From positions 1 to 64,000 of the forward strand of contig JAFRNW010000022.1 of NCBI GenBank assembly GCA_017429985.1: a stretch of DNA of 64,000 nt, in the 5' to 3' direction. The notes under the pieces are model-generated. The model had not been told where the DNA came from, ran no database searches, and saw nothing but the letters and a program-made list of their open reading frames with translations. Position numbers and translations under genes: made by a program. Source of the DNA: Clostridia bacterium (GTDB taxonomy: Bacteria > Bacillota > Clostridia > Christensenellales > CAG-138). This document shows, piece after piece, positions 1 to 7,466 of this stretch (positions are counted from its first letter, which is position 1; each line of letters starts with the position of its first letter).

Positions 1-1319
1 AACACGACCGAATACCACCGTTTGACTCCGAACTCGTTCCCGCCGAGCGGGAAAAGCTTCCATTCCCACGAGCGTCCTGTATCCGTCATGAACCTTGCGA
101 AAAGCTCGCCGTCCTTCATGAAGACTTCGTCGATGAAGAGATCGTCGTCCGGCTTTTCGTATTTGCCGCAGAAGACTTCCCAGCCCGACTTGTCCGGATC
201 CTTCTCCGCGATCTCCTCTATCGCCATCACAGGCTCCGGCTCGCTGCCGCAGGCTATCGCGTGAAGCCCTGGCACCAGCACTTCCATAGCCCGTCCGTCG
301 ATCTGATCGCGGCAGGAGAGCTTTATTATCACCTTATCCTCATCGATAAAACGCTCGAACCACAGCGAGTATCCCGGCCAGCCTCCCGAATGAGCGACTA
401 TGAGCCCGTGCTCCGGGTCGTTCATTATATCCCAGCCGTAACCGTAGCACGTCGGGCCGATCTCGTCGTCATCCAATCCGGGCTCCCCGTTGTTCAGCAG
501 TGTCGGCGTATACATCTCCGCCTGCTCTTCGAGGGTGATTATCGAACCCTCCCGCAGCACGCGGTCCCAGCGGAAAAGGTCGAAGATATTGGAGTGCACG
601 AGCCCGTCGCCGTTCACGCCGTCCAGTGGGACGACGTCGTTATTATCCGGATCCGGTGAATCATCGGGCAGGATATAGCGGCCGTCCTCATATACCATGC
701 CGAGCGCAAGGTTCGGAACCTCAATACCGTCTTTTCTGCGGTGGCAGACCTTCGTCGAGGTCATGCCCGCGGGGATGAATATGTTCTGCTCCAGGAATTC
801 CTCAAATGGCACGCCGGAGACCTTCTCAATGATCTGCGCAAGAACGCAGTAACCGGTGTTGCTGTACTCCCATTTTTCGCCGGGCGCGAACTCGGCCTCT
901 TCGCCGCTCTCCATCAGGAATCGAATCATAATATCGTTGCCGGGGATATTGCCCTCCGCTTCCGCCGTCTTTTCGATCCACTCCTCATAATCGGGCAGAC
1001 CGCCCGTGTGCGTCAGAAGATTTCGGACTGTAACGCCGGGGAATGGGAGCCCCGGGAAGAACTTCGTGATCTCGTCGTCCGGAGAGAGGAGCCCGCGGCG
1101 CTTAAGAAGCATTACCGCCGACGCAGTGAACTGCTTGGTGACGGAGGCAAGGTCGAATACCATATCCTCGCTTATCGGCGTCCCCTTTTCAAGGTCGTTT
1201 ATACCTATCGCGCCGGAACTTACGATCTCTCCTTTTTCTGCGTACAGCCAGGTCCCGGTAAATCCGGCTTTCTCGTGTGCATCGCGAACGAGTTTTTCGA
1301 TCATAGTTTTTTTATCCAT
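1..1319 (-). CDS. Serine hydrolase, beta-lactamase (class C/PBP4*) family, 3' end outside window
   Basis: The frame is open from the ATG at 1319 to the window edge (439 codons), so the C-terminus is missing. The start is set by a GGAGG box just upstream. The class C beta-lactamase / D-Ala-D-Ala carboxypeptidase family motifs are visible in order: S-V-T-K (Ser59, Lys62; nucleophile and base), Y-S-N (Tyr152) and H-S-G-G near residue 310, the usual replacement for KTG. Members are mostly esterases or peptidases and only sometimes beta-lactamases, so the substrate cannot be named. No signal peptide is visible, so it is probably cytoplasmic. It is the last gene I can see of a same-strand accessory block. 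Family assignment is firm; function is open. Confidence 0.9.
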   Translation of the reverse strand, partial: MDKKTMIEKLVRDAHEKAGFTGTWLYAEKGEIVSSGAIGINDLEKGTPISEDMVFDLASVTKQFTASAVMLLKRRGLLSPDDEITKFFPGLPFPGVTVRNLLTHTGGLPDYEEWIEKTAEAEGNIPGNDIMIRFLMESGEEAEFAPGEKWEYSNTGYCVLAQIIEKVSGVPFEEFLEQNIFIPAGMTSTKVCHRRKDGIEVPNLALGMVYEDGRYILPDDSPDPDNNDVVPLDGVNGDGLVHSNIFDLFRWDRVLREGSIITLEEQAEMYTPTLLNNGEPGLDDDEIGPTCYGYGWDIMNDPEHGLIVAHSGGWPGYSLWFERFIDEDKVIIKLSCRDQIDGRAMEVLVPGLHAIACGSEPEPVMAIEEIAEKDPDKSGWEVFCGKYEKPDDDLFIDEVFMKDGELFARFMTDTGRSWEWKLFPLGGNEFGVKRWYSVV

Positions 1320-1364
1320 AATTGCCTCCATAAGCATCGATTTGTTTGTTTCTCCGTCCATCCC

Positions 1365-1382
1365 GACAAACGGGAATTTGTC
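1365..1382. repeat. Intergenic palindrome after the acetyltransferase gene (copy 1)
   Basis: GACAAA-CGGGAA-TTTGTC is a perfect 6-bp inverted repeat with a 6-nt spacer. It lies 22 nt after the stop codon of the 1405-2151 gene. It resembles the elements at 2169-2211, 2769-2784, 4177-4190 and 4915-4926, each of which lies just after, or over, a stop codon on the minus strand. No T-run follows, so it is not an obvious terminator. Confidence 0.55.
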
Positions 1383-1404
1383 GTGCAGCCTTTTCCGGGA
1401 TGCC

Positions 1405-2151
1405 CTATTCAACCACATAGACGAAATACTCGCGATCAAACTTGTAGCCGAGTTTTTCTGCAAGCATAACGGACAGCCAATTCGCCGCATCCCAGCTCGG
1501 ATACAGGCCTTCATCCAGACATGACAGGATCAGTGCGGCGCAGGCGGCAGAAGCCAATCCTTTGTGCCGTTCTTCCTTGATCGTATCCGTCTCGACCTCA
1601 ATACCATCACGGTAACGAAGCGCGGAAGCAGCGCCGGAAACGATCTTTCCGTCCTTCAAAACAGCCAGTCCACGACCGAACGTAAGGAACTTATCCTTAG
1701 GACCAAACCAGCAGACCAAATCTTCCATATCGTCGTCTTCAAGGCACATATCGTATAGATCGGAGTCTATTCTTTTGATCTCATACCCCGCGGGCAGCGC
1801 GTCGACCAGGGTTTTCAGCTTTTCGCGATCAAATTCGGTATCCTTTTTTATCGCGTAACGGGCTTTCTTCGTTGCCGGAAATGTTGAGACGATCATCTTC
1901 ATCCACTCCTCACTCTGAGGTACCATGTGGATAAATCGATCCGGTTTGCCAAGCAGCAGCTCCATATTCGGTTTTCCGGCGCAGAAGCCGAAGCTGCCCA
2001 GATAAGCAATCGCCGAATGTGGATTTTCTGTGTTCGTCACGAAGATATTACCCGCATACTTCTGAAGGCAGGAAAGAACAGCGGTCTCGAGAAACTCGCA
2101 GCCGTCAAACAGTTTTTCAACTTTGGAAGTGTCAGTAAGCTCGTAAATCAT
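1405..2151 (-). CDS. GNAT-family N-acetyltransferase (ZmaR-like)
   Basis: A 248-residue protein whose C-terminal half carries a GNAT fold: the beta4-helix3 acetyl-CoA region (IKEERHKGLASAACAALI) is followed by the YPSWDAAN...LAEKLGY segment typical of the GNAT_acetyltransf_2 (zwittermicin-resistance-like) group. The N-terminal ~120 residues have no motif I recognise and match the extended N-domain of that group. Such enzymes transfer acetyl groups from acetyl-CoA to small amines, sometimes antibiotics; the acceptor is unknown here. It is in the same orientation as its neighbours but separated from them by 66-85 nt gaps with palindromic repeats, so it looks like an independently acquired unit and not an operon member. 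Confidence 0.8.
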   Translation of the reverse strand: MIYELTDTSKVEKLFDGCEFLETAVLSCLQKYAGNIFVTNTENPHSAIAYLGSFGFCAGKPNMELLLGKPDRFIHMVPQSEEWMKMIVSTFPATKKARYAIKKDTEFDREKLKTLVDALPAGYEIKRIDSDLYDMCLEDDDMEDLVCWFGPKDKFLTFGRGLAVLKDGKIVSGAASALRYRDGIEVETDTIKEERHKGLASAACAALILSCLDEGLYPSWDAANWLSVMLAEKLGYKFDREYFVYVVE

Positions 2152-2168
2152 ATTGGCTCTTTCCTCAT

Positions 2169-2211
2169 CAAATCCAGATTTTGCGATATAACGATAAACT
2201 GGAATTTGTGT
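2169..2211. repeat. Intergenic palindrome after the second GNAT gene (copy 2)
   Basis: CAAATC-CA-GATTTTG at 2169-2183 and an inverted partner (AACTGGAATTTG) ending at about 2210 can pair with each other or internally. The element follows the stop codon of the 2218-2706 gene and belongs with the similar elements in this block. It has no associated T-run. Confidence 0.5.
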
Positions 2212-2217
2212 TATTCT

Positions 2218-2706
2218 TCACAGTTTCAGAACCGCAACAATCTCGTCGTCGACTATATCTCCATTTTCGACAAAACCGAAGGAGGCGTACAGCTTCTTTG
2301 CCACCTCGTTTTCGGGATTGTAGGATGTTACGCAGGCCTCTGACCTTCCGCTCGGCCACGTCCTGATGAATTCCAGCGCAAGACGCACAGCTTCCCTGCC
2401 AAAGCCCTTCCCCTGATAACGCTTATCGATCATCAAACGCCAGAGACTATAGTTGTTTCTCAGGGATTCCGGAGCCTCGGGGCCTTCAAGTGCGGCCTCG
2501 TTGTATCCCAGCATCAGAAAGCCCACCGGTGTATCATCGTCATAGATCGCGAATGGATAGGCATAAGCTTCACCTGATGTGATGGCAATATAAGCATCCG
2601 CAAGGCTTTCCATATTGTCTGCGACAAAAGGATACTGCGATTCAATAATTTCCATCCCGATGATTTCTTCTTCGTTTTTGTATGTTACTTTTTCCAGATG
2701 TACCAT
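2218..2706 (-). CDS. GNAT-family N-acetyltransferase (spermidine/BltD-like)
   Basis: A 162-residue single-domain acetyltransferase. Motif A, which binds the acetyl-CoA pyrophosphate, reads LMIDKRYQGKGFGREA with Q98-G-K-G-F-G103, followed by a helix and the AKKLYASFGF segment that closes the GNAT fold. The overall pattern (YPFAIYDDDTPVGFLMLGY) resembles diamine/spermidine N-acetyltransferases such as BltD, but the acceptor is not determined by sequence. The start at 2706 has an AAAAGGAG box upstream. It is separated from the next gene by a palindrome (2169-2211). Confidence 0.88.
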   Translation of the reverse strand: MVHLEKVTYKNEEEIIGMEIIESQYPFVADNMESLADAYIAITSGEAYAYPFAIYDDDTPVGFLMLGYNEAALEGPEAPESLRNNYSLWRLMIDKRYQGKGFGREAVRLALEFIRTWPSGRSEACVTSYNPENEVAKKLYASFGFVENGDIVDDEIVAVLKL

Positions 2707-2768
2707 TTGATTTTTACTCCTTTTAGTTTTGTTTTGTCTTATTGTATCCGGTCCCGGGAATTACCACG

Positions 2769-2784
2769 ACAAATCCCGATTTGT
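2769..2784. repeat. Intergenic palindrome after the truncated gene (copy 3)
   Basis: ACAAATC-CC-GATTTGT is a perfect 7-bp inverted repeat with a 2-nt centre, beginning 5 nt after the stop codon of the gene remnant at 2790-3194. It is the cleanest example of the CAAATC-NN-GATTTG element seen in this block. Confidence 0.6.
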
Positions 2785-2789
2785 GTTTG

Positions 2790-3194
2790 TTACCGCTTGC
2801 TCCAAAGCAGGCAATCTATCTTCTTCGTTTCACTAATACACGCATATTCCGGAAGCAGCCGGTCAAATTCGTAGATATTCTCCCGGGCTTCGCCGGTGGT
2901 CAGATAATCGGCGTACCAATTTACAACCTGATCGTACAGGGTCACAGCATTCTGCAGCTTTTCCTCCTGTGTTTTTCCCATCAGCTCAAGGCCAAGATTC
3001 TGAAGAACGTACTGGTCCCATATTGGTTTAGACGCATCAATCGTCGCCAGCATCTTGGAACTGAACGACGCCTCAACATTTCCGGTCAGCCGGTACAGTT
3101 CTGTGATGATCTGCTCAAAGGAGAAACGCTCAGTCTTTGCCTTGGCGAACAGATCGTAGTAAACAAATCGAAAAACTGGAATACGACGTGCTGT
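2790..3194 (-). pseudogene. 5'-truncated remnant of an uncharacterised protein
   Basis: The frame stays open for 134 codons from just after an in-frame TGA at 3195-3197 to the TAA at 2790, but has no start codon in its first 47 codons and no ribosome binding site. The first Met (3053) falls inside what reads as continuous protein (YRLTGNVEASFSSKMLATID), so translation from there would cut a domain. The visible protein is acidic and helical with many aromatic residues (WDQYVLQNLGLELM; VVNWYADYL). I recall similar small uncharacterised Firmicutes proteins but cannot name a family. The breakpoint lies 5 nt past the stop of the hydrolase gene, as expected after a deletion that joined two genes. 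Confidence 0.6.
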
Positions 3195-3199
3195 TCAGA

Positions 3200-4072
3200 C
3201 TACCTTGCCACAGCAGTGAATATCTTGTTGATGGCGGGAACTGCCTCCGGAATTGGGAAAAGCGGAAAAACATGATTCATCCCGTCTCCTACGATCAGCT
3301 CATTGGACGGGTCACGGTCGAGCATCCGGAAGAACTTCGTAACGTCGGGGAATAAGATTTCACTGGTTCCAACAAAAACGGTGACATTGCGGATACCCTT
3401 CAGATCTCCGTAGATCGGGCTTACATGCCAGTCATGAGGGTCGAGGTTACCCTTCCATTTCTCTGCACAGACGTTCAGCGTATGAACCATCAGGAAAGGA
3501 TCGCGGGATTCATACTTACGGATCTGTTCATTGTCCATGGTTACATCAACCCAGGGAGACAGCAGGACCAGTTCATCCGGCAAACGAATTCCGTCTGCTT
3601 TAAGTTGTTCCGTTACGGCAACAGAAAGACCTCCGCCTGCAGAATCTCCCATCAGGATGACCTTTTGATCAGGATGATTCTCCCTGTATTCCCTATACAG
3701 CGGAACCACAAGGTCAAAAGCTTCCCGGTAAGTCGCAAACGGCACAAGCCGGTATGCAGGCGCAATTAGCTTGACATCAGCTCCGTCAACGAGCTTCTTC
3801 AAAAACTTCCAGTGGGCATTGGTAAAATCCATGAAATACGCGCCGCCGTGCAGATAAAACAACGTGATTCCGGATTTGCTGTCCTCGTTGGCATAAAACA
3901 CACGGCCGTTGGGAAGATCTTCATATCTTGTTTCCAGGTTTTTCGGAGGCGGTGTAGGTGTTTCACCCTTGTCGAGAGCGTCTGCAATCATTTTTTCGCT
4001 GTTTTTTTCCGTATACATAGAAAAGAGTTCCAAAACTCCAGACAATAGAATTGCACTTGTGCTCTTAGCCAT
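3200..4072 (-). CDS. Alpha/beta hydrolase, HSL/GDSAG esterase family
   Basis: A carboxylesterase-type hydrolase of about 290 residues. It shows the oxyanion-hole motif H-G-G (FYLHGGAYFMDF), the nucleophile elbow G-D-S-A-G-G, an LSPWVD segment, and a C-terminal Asp/His region (GTSEILFPDVTKF, DGMNHVFP), in the order of the hormone-sensitive-lipase group (alpha/beta hydrolase fold 3). I place the start at 4072 because AAAGGAG lies about 9 nt upstream; an in-frame ATG at 4102 has a weaker site. No secretion signal is seen. Its stop is almost fused to the downstream gene remnant. The substrate is probably a short acyl ester. Confidence 0.88.
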   Translation of the reverse strand: MAKSTSAILLSGVLELFSMYTEKNSEKMIADALDKGETPTPPPKNLETRYEDLPNGRVFYANEDSKSGITLFYLHGGAYFMDFTNAHWKFLKKLVDGADVKLIAPAYRLVPFATYREAFDLVVPLYREYRENHPDQKVILMGDSAGGGLSVAVTEQLKADGIRLPDELVLLSPWVDVTMDNEQIRKYESRDPFLMVHTLNVCAEKWKGNLDPHDWHVSPIYGDLKGIRNVTVFVGTSEILFPDVTKFFRMLDRDPSNELIVGDGMNHVFPLFPIPEAVPAINKIFTAVAR

Positions 4073-4176
4073 TTTTAAGTTCGCTCCTTTCTTTTTATCC
4101 ATAGAGTTCTCAACTATTCACGGGACGGTTCATAAGGCGGATTATTCATTTGTTCCTGATCTGACCCTTATCCATG

Positions 4177-4190
4177 CAAATCCTGATTTG
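4177..4190. repeat. Intergenic palindrome after the HicB/DinB gene (copy 4)
   Basis: CAAATC-CT-GATTTG is a perfect 6-bp inverted repeat that begins directly after the TGA of the gene ending at 4191. It has the same core as the other copies in this block. Confidence 0.6.
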
Positions 4191-4901
4191 TCAGTCAAAG
4201 CTGAAAACATTAGGAATTATTGACTTGCCGAATGTCTTGACTCCCATTCGATACAGCGCTTTTGCATGTATTCTGTCGTGCCAGATAAACCTGCGCAGCA
4301 CCTTTTTCAGAGACCAAAGCTCTCCGTAACTGCCGTCAAACACGCCAAGATCAAGGAAATCTGGCTGTTTCTCAAGCGCCTCAAAGCCTCTTTGCCGACA
4401 TTCTAAAATGCTTCCGCTGTTGTCTGTGTCCGTGCCGATTTCTCCAAAGTAATAAGCATTGACATTTTTCGTGTGCAGATACATCTCCTCAGCGGTGCGA
4501 GGGACATCACCATAAAATGTTTTTCTCGCCGTAAGAACAGACTGATTTTTGTCAGGGAAAGCCTCATAAAGCGCCAGAAAATCCCTTGCAGATTTAAGGG
4601 CGAGTGCTTTAAGTCTTATATATTCGTTTGCTGACAAAGCAATCTTTTCCGTATCAAAGAGTACGTCACTATCCGCATCACAGATATTTAGATCGGATGC
4701 TTTTTCTTGAATGACTTCGATGTCTGAAATCAATGGCAAGAGGACGGAACCATCCATCCATTTCATGTAAGAAGCTATTTCAAGAGGCATTTTACCGATG
4801 GCTTCCTCTTTTGTTGCCCCTCTCGTAAAGGCGCCAATGATATTGCTTGAATAGAGAATGGAATCATTCCCGTTATGCTCCCATACGCACTCTATTTTCA
4901 T
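4191..4901 (-). CDS. HicB-like N-domain fused to a DinB/YfiT-like domain
   Basis: The first ~70 residues read like a HicB partial-RNase-H fold (KIECVWEHNGNDS...GAFTRGATKEEAIGKM), the pattern of HicB antitoxins and small HicB-like proteins. The remaining ~160 residues are helical with a C-terminal W-H-D-x-I-H motif that matches metal-binding DinB-superfamily four-helix bundles (mycothiol/bacillithiol-dependent and detoxification enzymes). No HicA toxin gene is adjacent, so an antitoxin role is unlikely. I infer a standalone enzyme with an added substrate-binding domain; both domain calls are by pattern only. GC content looks lower than in the genes after 5.6 kb. Confidence 0.55.
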   Translation of the reverse strand: MKIECVWEHNGNDSILYSSNIIGAFTRGATKEEAIGKMPLEIASYMKWMDGSVLLPLISDIEVIQEKASDLNICDADSDVLFDTEKIALSANEYIRLKALALKSARDFLALYEAFPDKNQSVLTARKTFYGDVPRTAEEMYLHTKNVNAYYFGEIGTDTDNSGSILECRQRGFEALEKQPDFLDLGVFDGSYGELWSLKKVLRRFIWHDRIHAKALYRMGVKTFGKSIIPNVFSFD

Positions 4902-4937
4902 AACGCTAACCTCAAAATCCCGATTTCATGTAGCGTT
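4902..4937. repeat. Compound palindrome at the junction of two genes (copy 5)
   Basis: An inner repeat AAATC-CC-GATTT (4915-4926) sits inside outer arms AACGCTA (4902-4908) and TAGCGTT (4931-4937), so the whole element can fold into a two-part stem. It covers the stop codon of the phosphatidyltransferase gene and abuts the start of the next gene. The nested imperfect-stem layout recalls integron attC sites, but the canonical RYYYAAC/GTTRRRY boxes are not present. Confidence 0.5.
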
Positions 4938-5426
4938 TTTCTCTGCTCCTTTCCTGATCAGATGCCCTTCCTGTATAGCTGCAAACGTTGCCACAGCGCA
5001 GACGAAAGCTCCGCTGTAATTCAGATTAATGAACGATAATGTCAGCGGAAGCACAAACAGCAGTAAGCCTGTCACTCTGTTAGTTACAGTGTGCAAAACA
5101 ACGATCTCTTTTCGGAGAACATACCCCGAAAGCAGATTGATTGCCTTGATCACGGCAATAACGATAATCCAGATGATAAGCCAAGTTGGCACATGGAGGA
5201 CCGGGAGAAGCTTTATCAAGCAAACAATTACCAGAATTAAATCGGCCAACGTATCCAGTCTTGATCCAAATTCGCTGACAGTTCCCGATTTTCTCGCAAC
5301 GGTCCCATCAAGCATATCGCTGACCCCGGCAATTATATACAGTGTGAAAAATGCTGTTGAAAACGCGGGACAAAACAACAGAGCTATGCTGCAGGCGATT
5401 CTGATACCAGTGATACTATTCGCCAT
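4926..5426 (-). CDS. CDP-alcohol phosphatidyltransferase family protein
   Basis: An integral membrane enzyme of 166 residues with about five hydrophobic segments. It contains the complete CDP-alcohol phosphatidyltransferase signature D-x2-D-G-x2-A-R-x8-G-x3-D-x3-D (Asp37, Asp40, Arg45, Gly54, Asp58, Asp62), which binds the CDP moiety and divalent metal. The family transfers a phosphatidyl group from CDP-diacylglycerol to an alcohol (glycerol phosphate, serine, inositol or another); the acceptor cannot be read from the sequence. At 166 residues it is at the short end for the family. Its ATG overlaps the stop of an upstream VOC remnant (TAATG), so it may once have been translationally coupled. 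Confidence 0.85.
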   Translation of the reverse strand: MANSITGIRIACSIALLFCPAFSTAFFTLYIIAGVSDMLDGTVARKSGTVSEFGSRLDTLADLILVIVCLIKLLPVLHVPTWLIIWIIVIAVIKAINLLSGYVLRKEIVVLHTVTNRVTGLLLFVLPLTLSFINLNYSGAFVCAVATFAAIQEGHLIRKGAEKNAT

Positions 5427-5557
5427 TACACAGGAGCCCCAACTTCGATCAGATTTCCGTCAGGATCATAAAATCTGACAACTCGCTGTCCCCAACTGTG
5501 CGTCACAAGTCGATTTACAAACACAGTATTTGGATTTAGCTTTTGAACTCGTTTCAT
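5426..5557 (-). pseudogene. C-terminal remnant of a glyoxalase/VOC-family protein
   Basis: A 43-codon frame from an ATG at 5557 to the TAA at 5426. It encodes RVVRFYDPDGNLIEVGAPV, the last strand of a vicinal-oxygen-chelate (glyoxalase/bleomycin-resistance) domain, where the Glu of LIEV is the usual metal ligand. VOC proteins are normally 110-150 residues, so at least two thirds of the gene is missing. The deletion endpoint lies close to the stop codon of the lipoprotein gene at 5579 and marks the edge of the accessory block. Confidence 0.7.
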
Positions 5558-5578
5558 GTGATTATTCTTTCCCGCTTG

Positions 5579-7111
5579 CTATCTAACCTGCGCAAGCGCC
5601 TCTATATTCGCAGTTAGATTTCCTGGATCAAATACATATTCATCCGTTTGTGACGGGCTAGGCCTTTTATAGGTACCGTCAGGCTGCAGATACAGTTTTC
5701 CGTCATAATCGCCGATGATATCATACAGTGTTCCGTCGAGATCCTTTATGAAACCGGTCGTATCGCCGAGGAACAGGAGCACCTGCTCTCCTTTTTTCAT
5801 AGGCCAGAACCCATCTGCCCCACAAACAACTTTGAAGTAATCGGGATAGGTCAATTTCGTGAAATCCTTCTCATCGATAAAACAGTGCTTACTGTACTCT
5901 CCATAACTATCCCGGCCGCCCATCTCGACGACCTGAATTATGCTGCCGGGACTTATCTTTCCTTTATAACTGTCCGTGATACGGATTTCAGACAGCGTAT
6001 AGATCATATCTGTCTGATAGACCGGTCTTGCAGAGACACATTCTCCGGCAACGATCAGTGTAGAGACCTCTGCGAGCTCGTCAACGGAACGGTAGACTTT
6101 AACTCTGGTTGTCTTCCAGTAGGAATATAAAGTATCATCACCGACCGTCGTCTGGTCCCTCTGATCATCATTCCATTCACCATCTCCCCAATATCCTTCC
6201 AATTCAGGATCCAATCCGCCGATCACGATACGACCATCCTGAACGGACAGCGAGAGGTATTCGGTTTTTGATTCCTGACCTTCCAGAGCCCTGACCCTGA
6301 CGATACACGGGAAGCCACTATTTTCCCCGAATGACAGTGCTCCCCAGGCAAGATTAAATGTGTTTTTGTACTTGATATCTCCATTTACCGAGGCAGTAAT
6401 AACAGCAGTGAACAGTCCGGATGTCGGACCGTACGTGATGGTGCAGTCCTCGATAATCCCGTCGCTGTCGATATCGAAGGAGGCAGAATCGATAATTGGT
6501 TCTGTTGGCTCTGAAACGGATGTGTGGTCTTCGTAATACACGAACTCGACCGTGGATAGAATCTGATTGATCTCCTCCTCGTACTCTTCATACCAGTTTT
6601 CGGCAGAGTTCATGATCACGCAGTCTTTCGGGTCCTCCAATGCGATAAAGCTCCACAGGGCATTCCCGTCATAGAATCCCTGCCGCGCAGGATGGCCATT
6701 AAATTCCATCTCCTTCTGCACAAGCCCCGTTCCGCACACGCCGAAGCCCGTCATATGCGAGATGGATATCGCGCCTTCTGAATTTGCTTGTTTCGGCTTG
6801 ATGCTCACAACAAGATCGCTGGTCGGTTCGTCGTCGGACTGGATGACTTCGCATGTCCAATCTGCCGGCAGCCGGAAGGTAACGCCATAGGACGGAGGGC
6901 ACTGTGGCTTTACTTCTATGAGTTCACCTTCAAACTGATTGCTTCCCACATCGCTTACCGGAACATTCGCAGGAGCGGATTCCTGCGTGACGGCGGGTTG
7001 CTCCTGCGCGACGGTTTTGCCCGCATCAACCACCGGTGACGGGTTTGGCTTACAACCGGAAAAAGCACTAAGCAAGGAAAAGCACAGCAATATCATGAAT
7101 GATCGTTTCAT
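5579..7111 (-). CDS. Lipoprotein of unknown function
   Basis: A 510-residue exported lipoprotein: positively charged start, hydrophobic stretch and lipobox S-A-F-S-G-C with Cys20, then a Pro/Ala/Gln-rich linker to about residue 65. Three regions follow. Residues ~70-190 hold a beta-rich domain like those of small secreted Firmicutes proteins (FRLPADWTCEVI...FYDGNALWSFIA). Residues ~205-300 hold a second beta-rich segment with repeated acidic turns (DIDSDGIIEDCTITYG). The C-terminal ~170 residues (VDELAEVSTLIVAGECVSA...GEQVLLFLGD) resemble a domain common in Clostridia lipoproteins. GGAGG precedes the start. It is probably anchored outside the cell membrane; I do not recognise a function. Confidence 0.75.
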   Translation of the reverse strand: MKRSFMILLCFSLLSAFSGCKPNPSPVVDAGKTVAQEQPAVTQESAPANVPVSDVGSNQFEGELIEVKPQCPPSYGVTFRLPADWTCEVIQSDDEPTSDLVVSIKPKQANSEGAISISHMTGFGVCGTGLVQKEMEFNGHPARQGFYDGNALWSFIALEDPKDCVIMNSAENWYEEYEEEINQILSTVEFVYYEDHTSVSEPTEPIIDSASFDIDSDGIIEDCTITYGPTSGLFTAVITASVNGDIKYKNTFNLAWGALSFGENSGFPCIVRVRALEGQESKTEYLSLSVQDGRIVIGGLDPELEGYWGDGEWNDDQRDQTTVGDDTLYSYWKTTRVKVYRSVDELAEVSTLIVAGECVSARPVYQTDMIYTLSEIRITDSYKGKISPGSIIQVVEMGGRDSYGEYSKHCFIDEKDFTKLTYPDYFKVVCGADGFWPMKKGEQVLLFLGDTTGFIKDLDGTLYDIIGDYDGKLYLQPDGTYKRPSPSQTDEYVFDPGNLTANIEALAQVR

Positions 7112-7148
7112 TATGATTCCTCCTGACGATCCGGGGAAATATTGTTCT

Positions 7149-7376
7149 TTACCTTTTGGCAGCCTTTTTCCGGCAGATGATCGCCAGGGCTATGCAGACA
7201 ATAATGCCGATGGCAAAGGGAACCGCATATATAAAAGCGGTGCTTGCAGGCGCACTGTATCCGGCGTACTTGCCGCCCCAAAGCAGATCGCAGTAGTTAT
7301 ATGCTACGACAGCGCACATAACGTCGGAAAGAAGGGCCGCCAATACCCCCCAGAGAAAAACGGACAGTTTTTTCAT
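7149..7376 (-). CDS. Small two-helix membrane protein
   Basis: A 75-residue protein with two predicted membrane spans (about residues 5-27 and 46-67), separated by an aromatic loop (YNYCDLLWGGKYAGY), and a basic C-terminal tail (CRKKAAKR) that should lie in the cytoplasm. A GGAG box precedes the ATG. It lies 37 nt upstream of the lipoprotein gene in the same orientation and could be its co-transcribed partner. No family is recognised. Confidence 0.6.
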   Translation of the reverse strand: MKKLSVFLWGVLAALLSDVMCAVVAYNYCDLLWGGKYAGYSAPASTAFIYAVPFAIGIIVCIALAIICRKKAAKR

Positions 7377-7466
7377 GCTTCTTACTCCACAAATAGCCTT
7401 TCTAACGAATCAGATGATCAATCCCATAAAAACAGATTTTACCGGTACTATCCTGTTTGGGAAATC

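Noticed and set aside
4902..4937. Classical integron attC site
   Set aside because: The nested inverted repeat resembles attC in layout, but the canonical RYYYAAC and GTTRRRY boxes are not present at the expected ends, and no integrase is in the window. The cassette idea is kept only as a finding with lower certainty.
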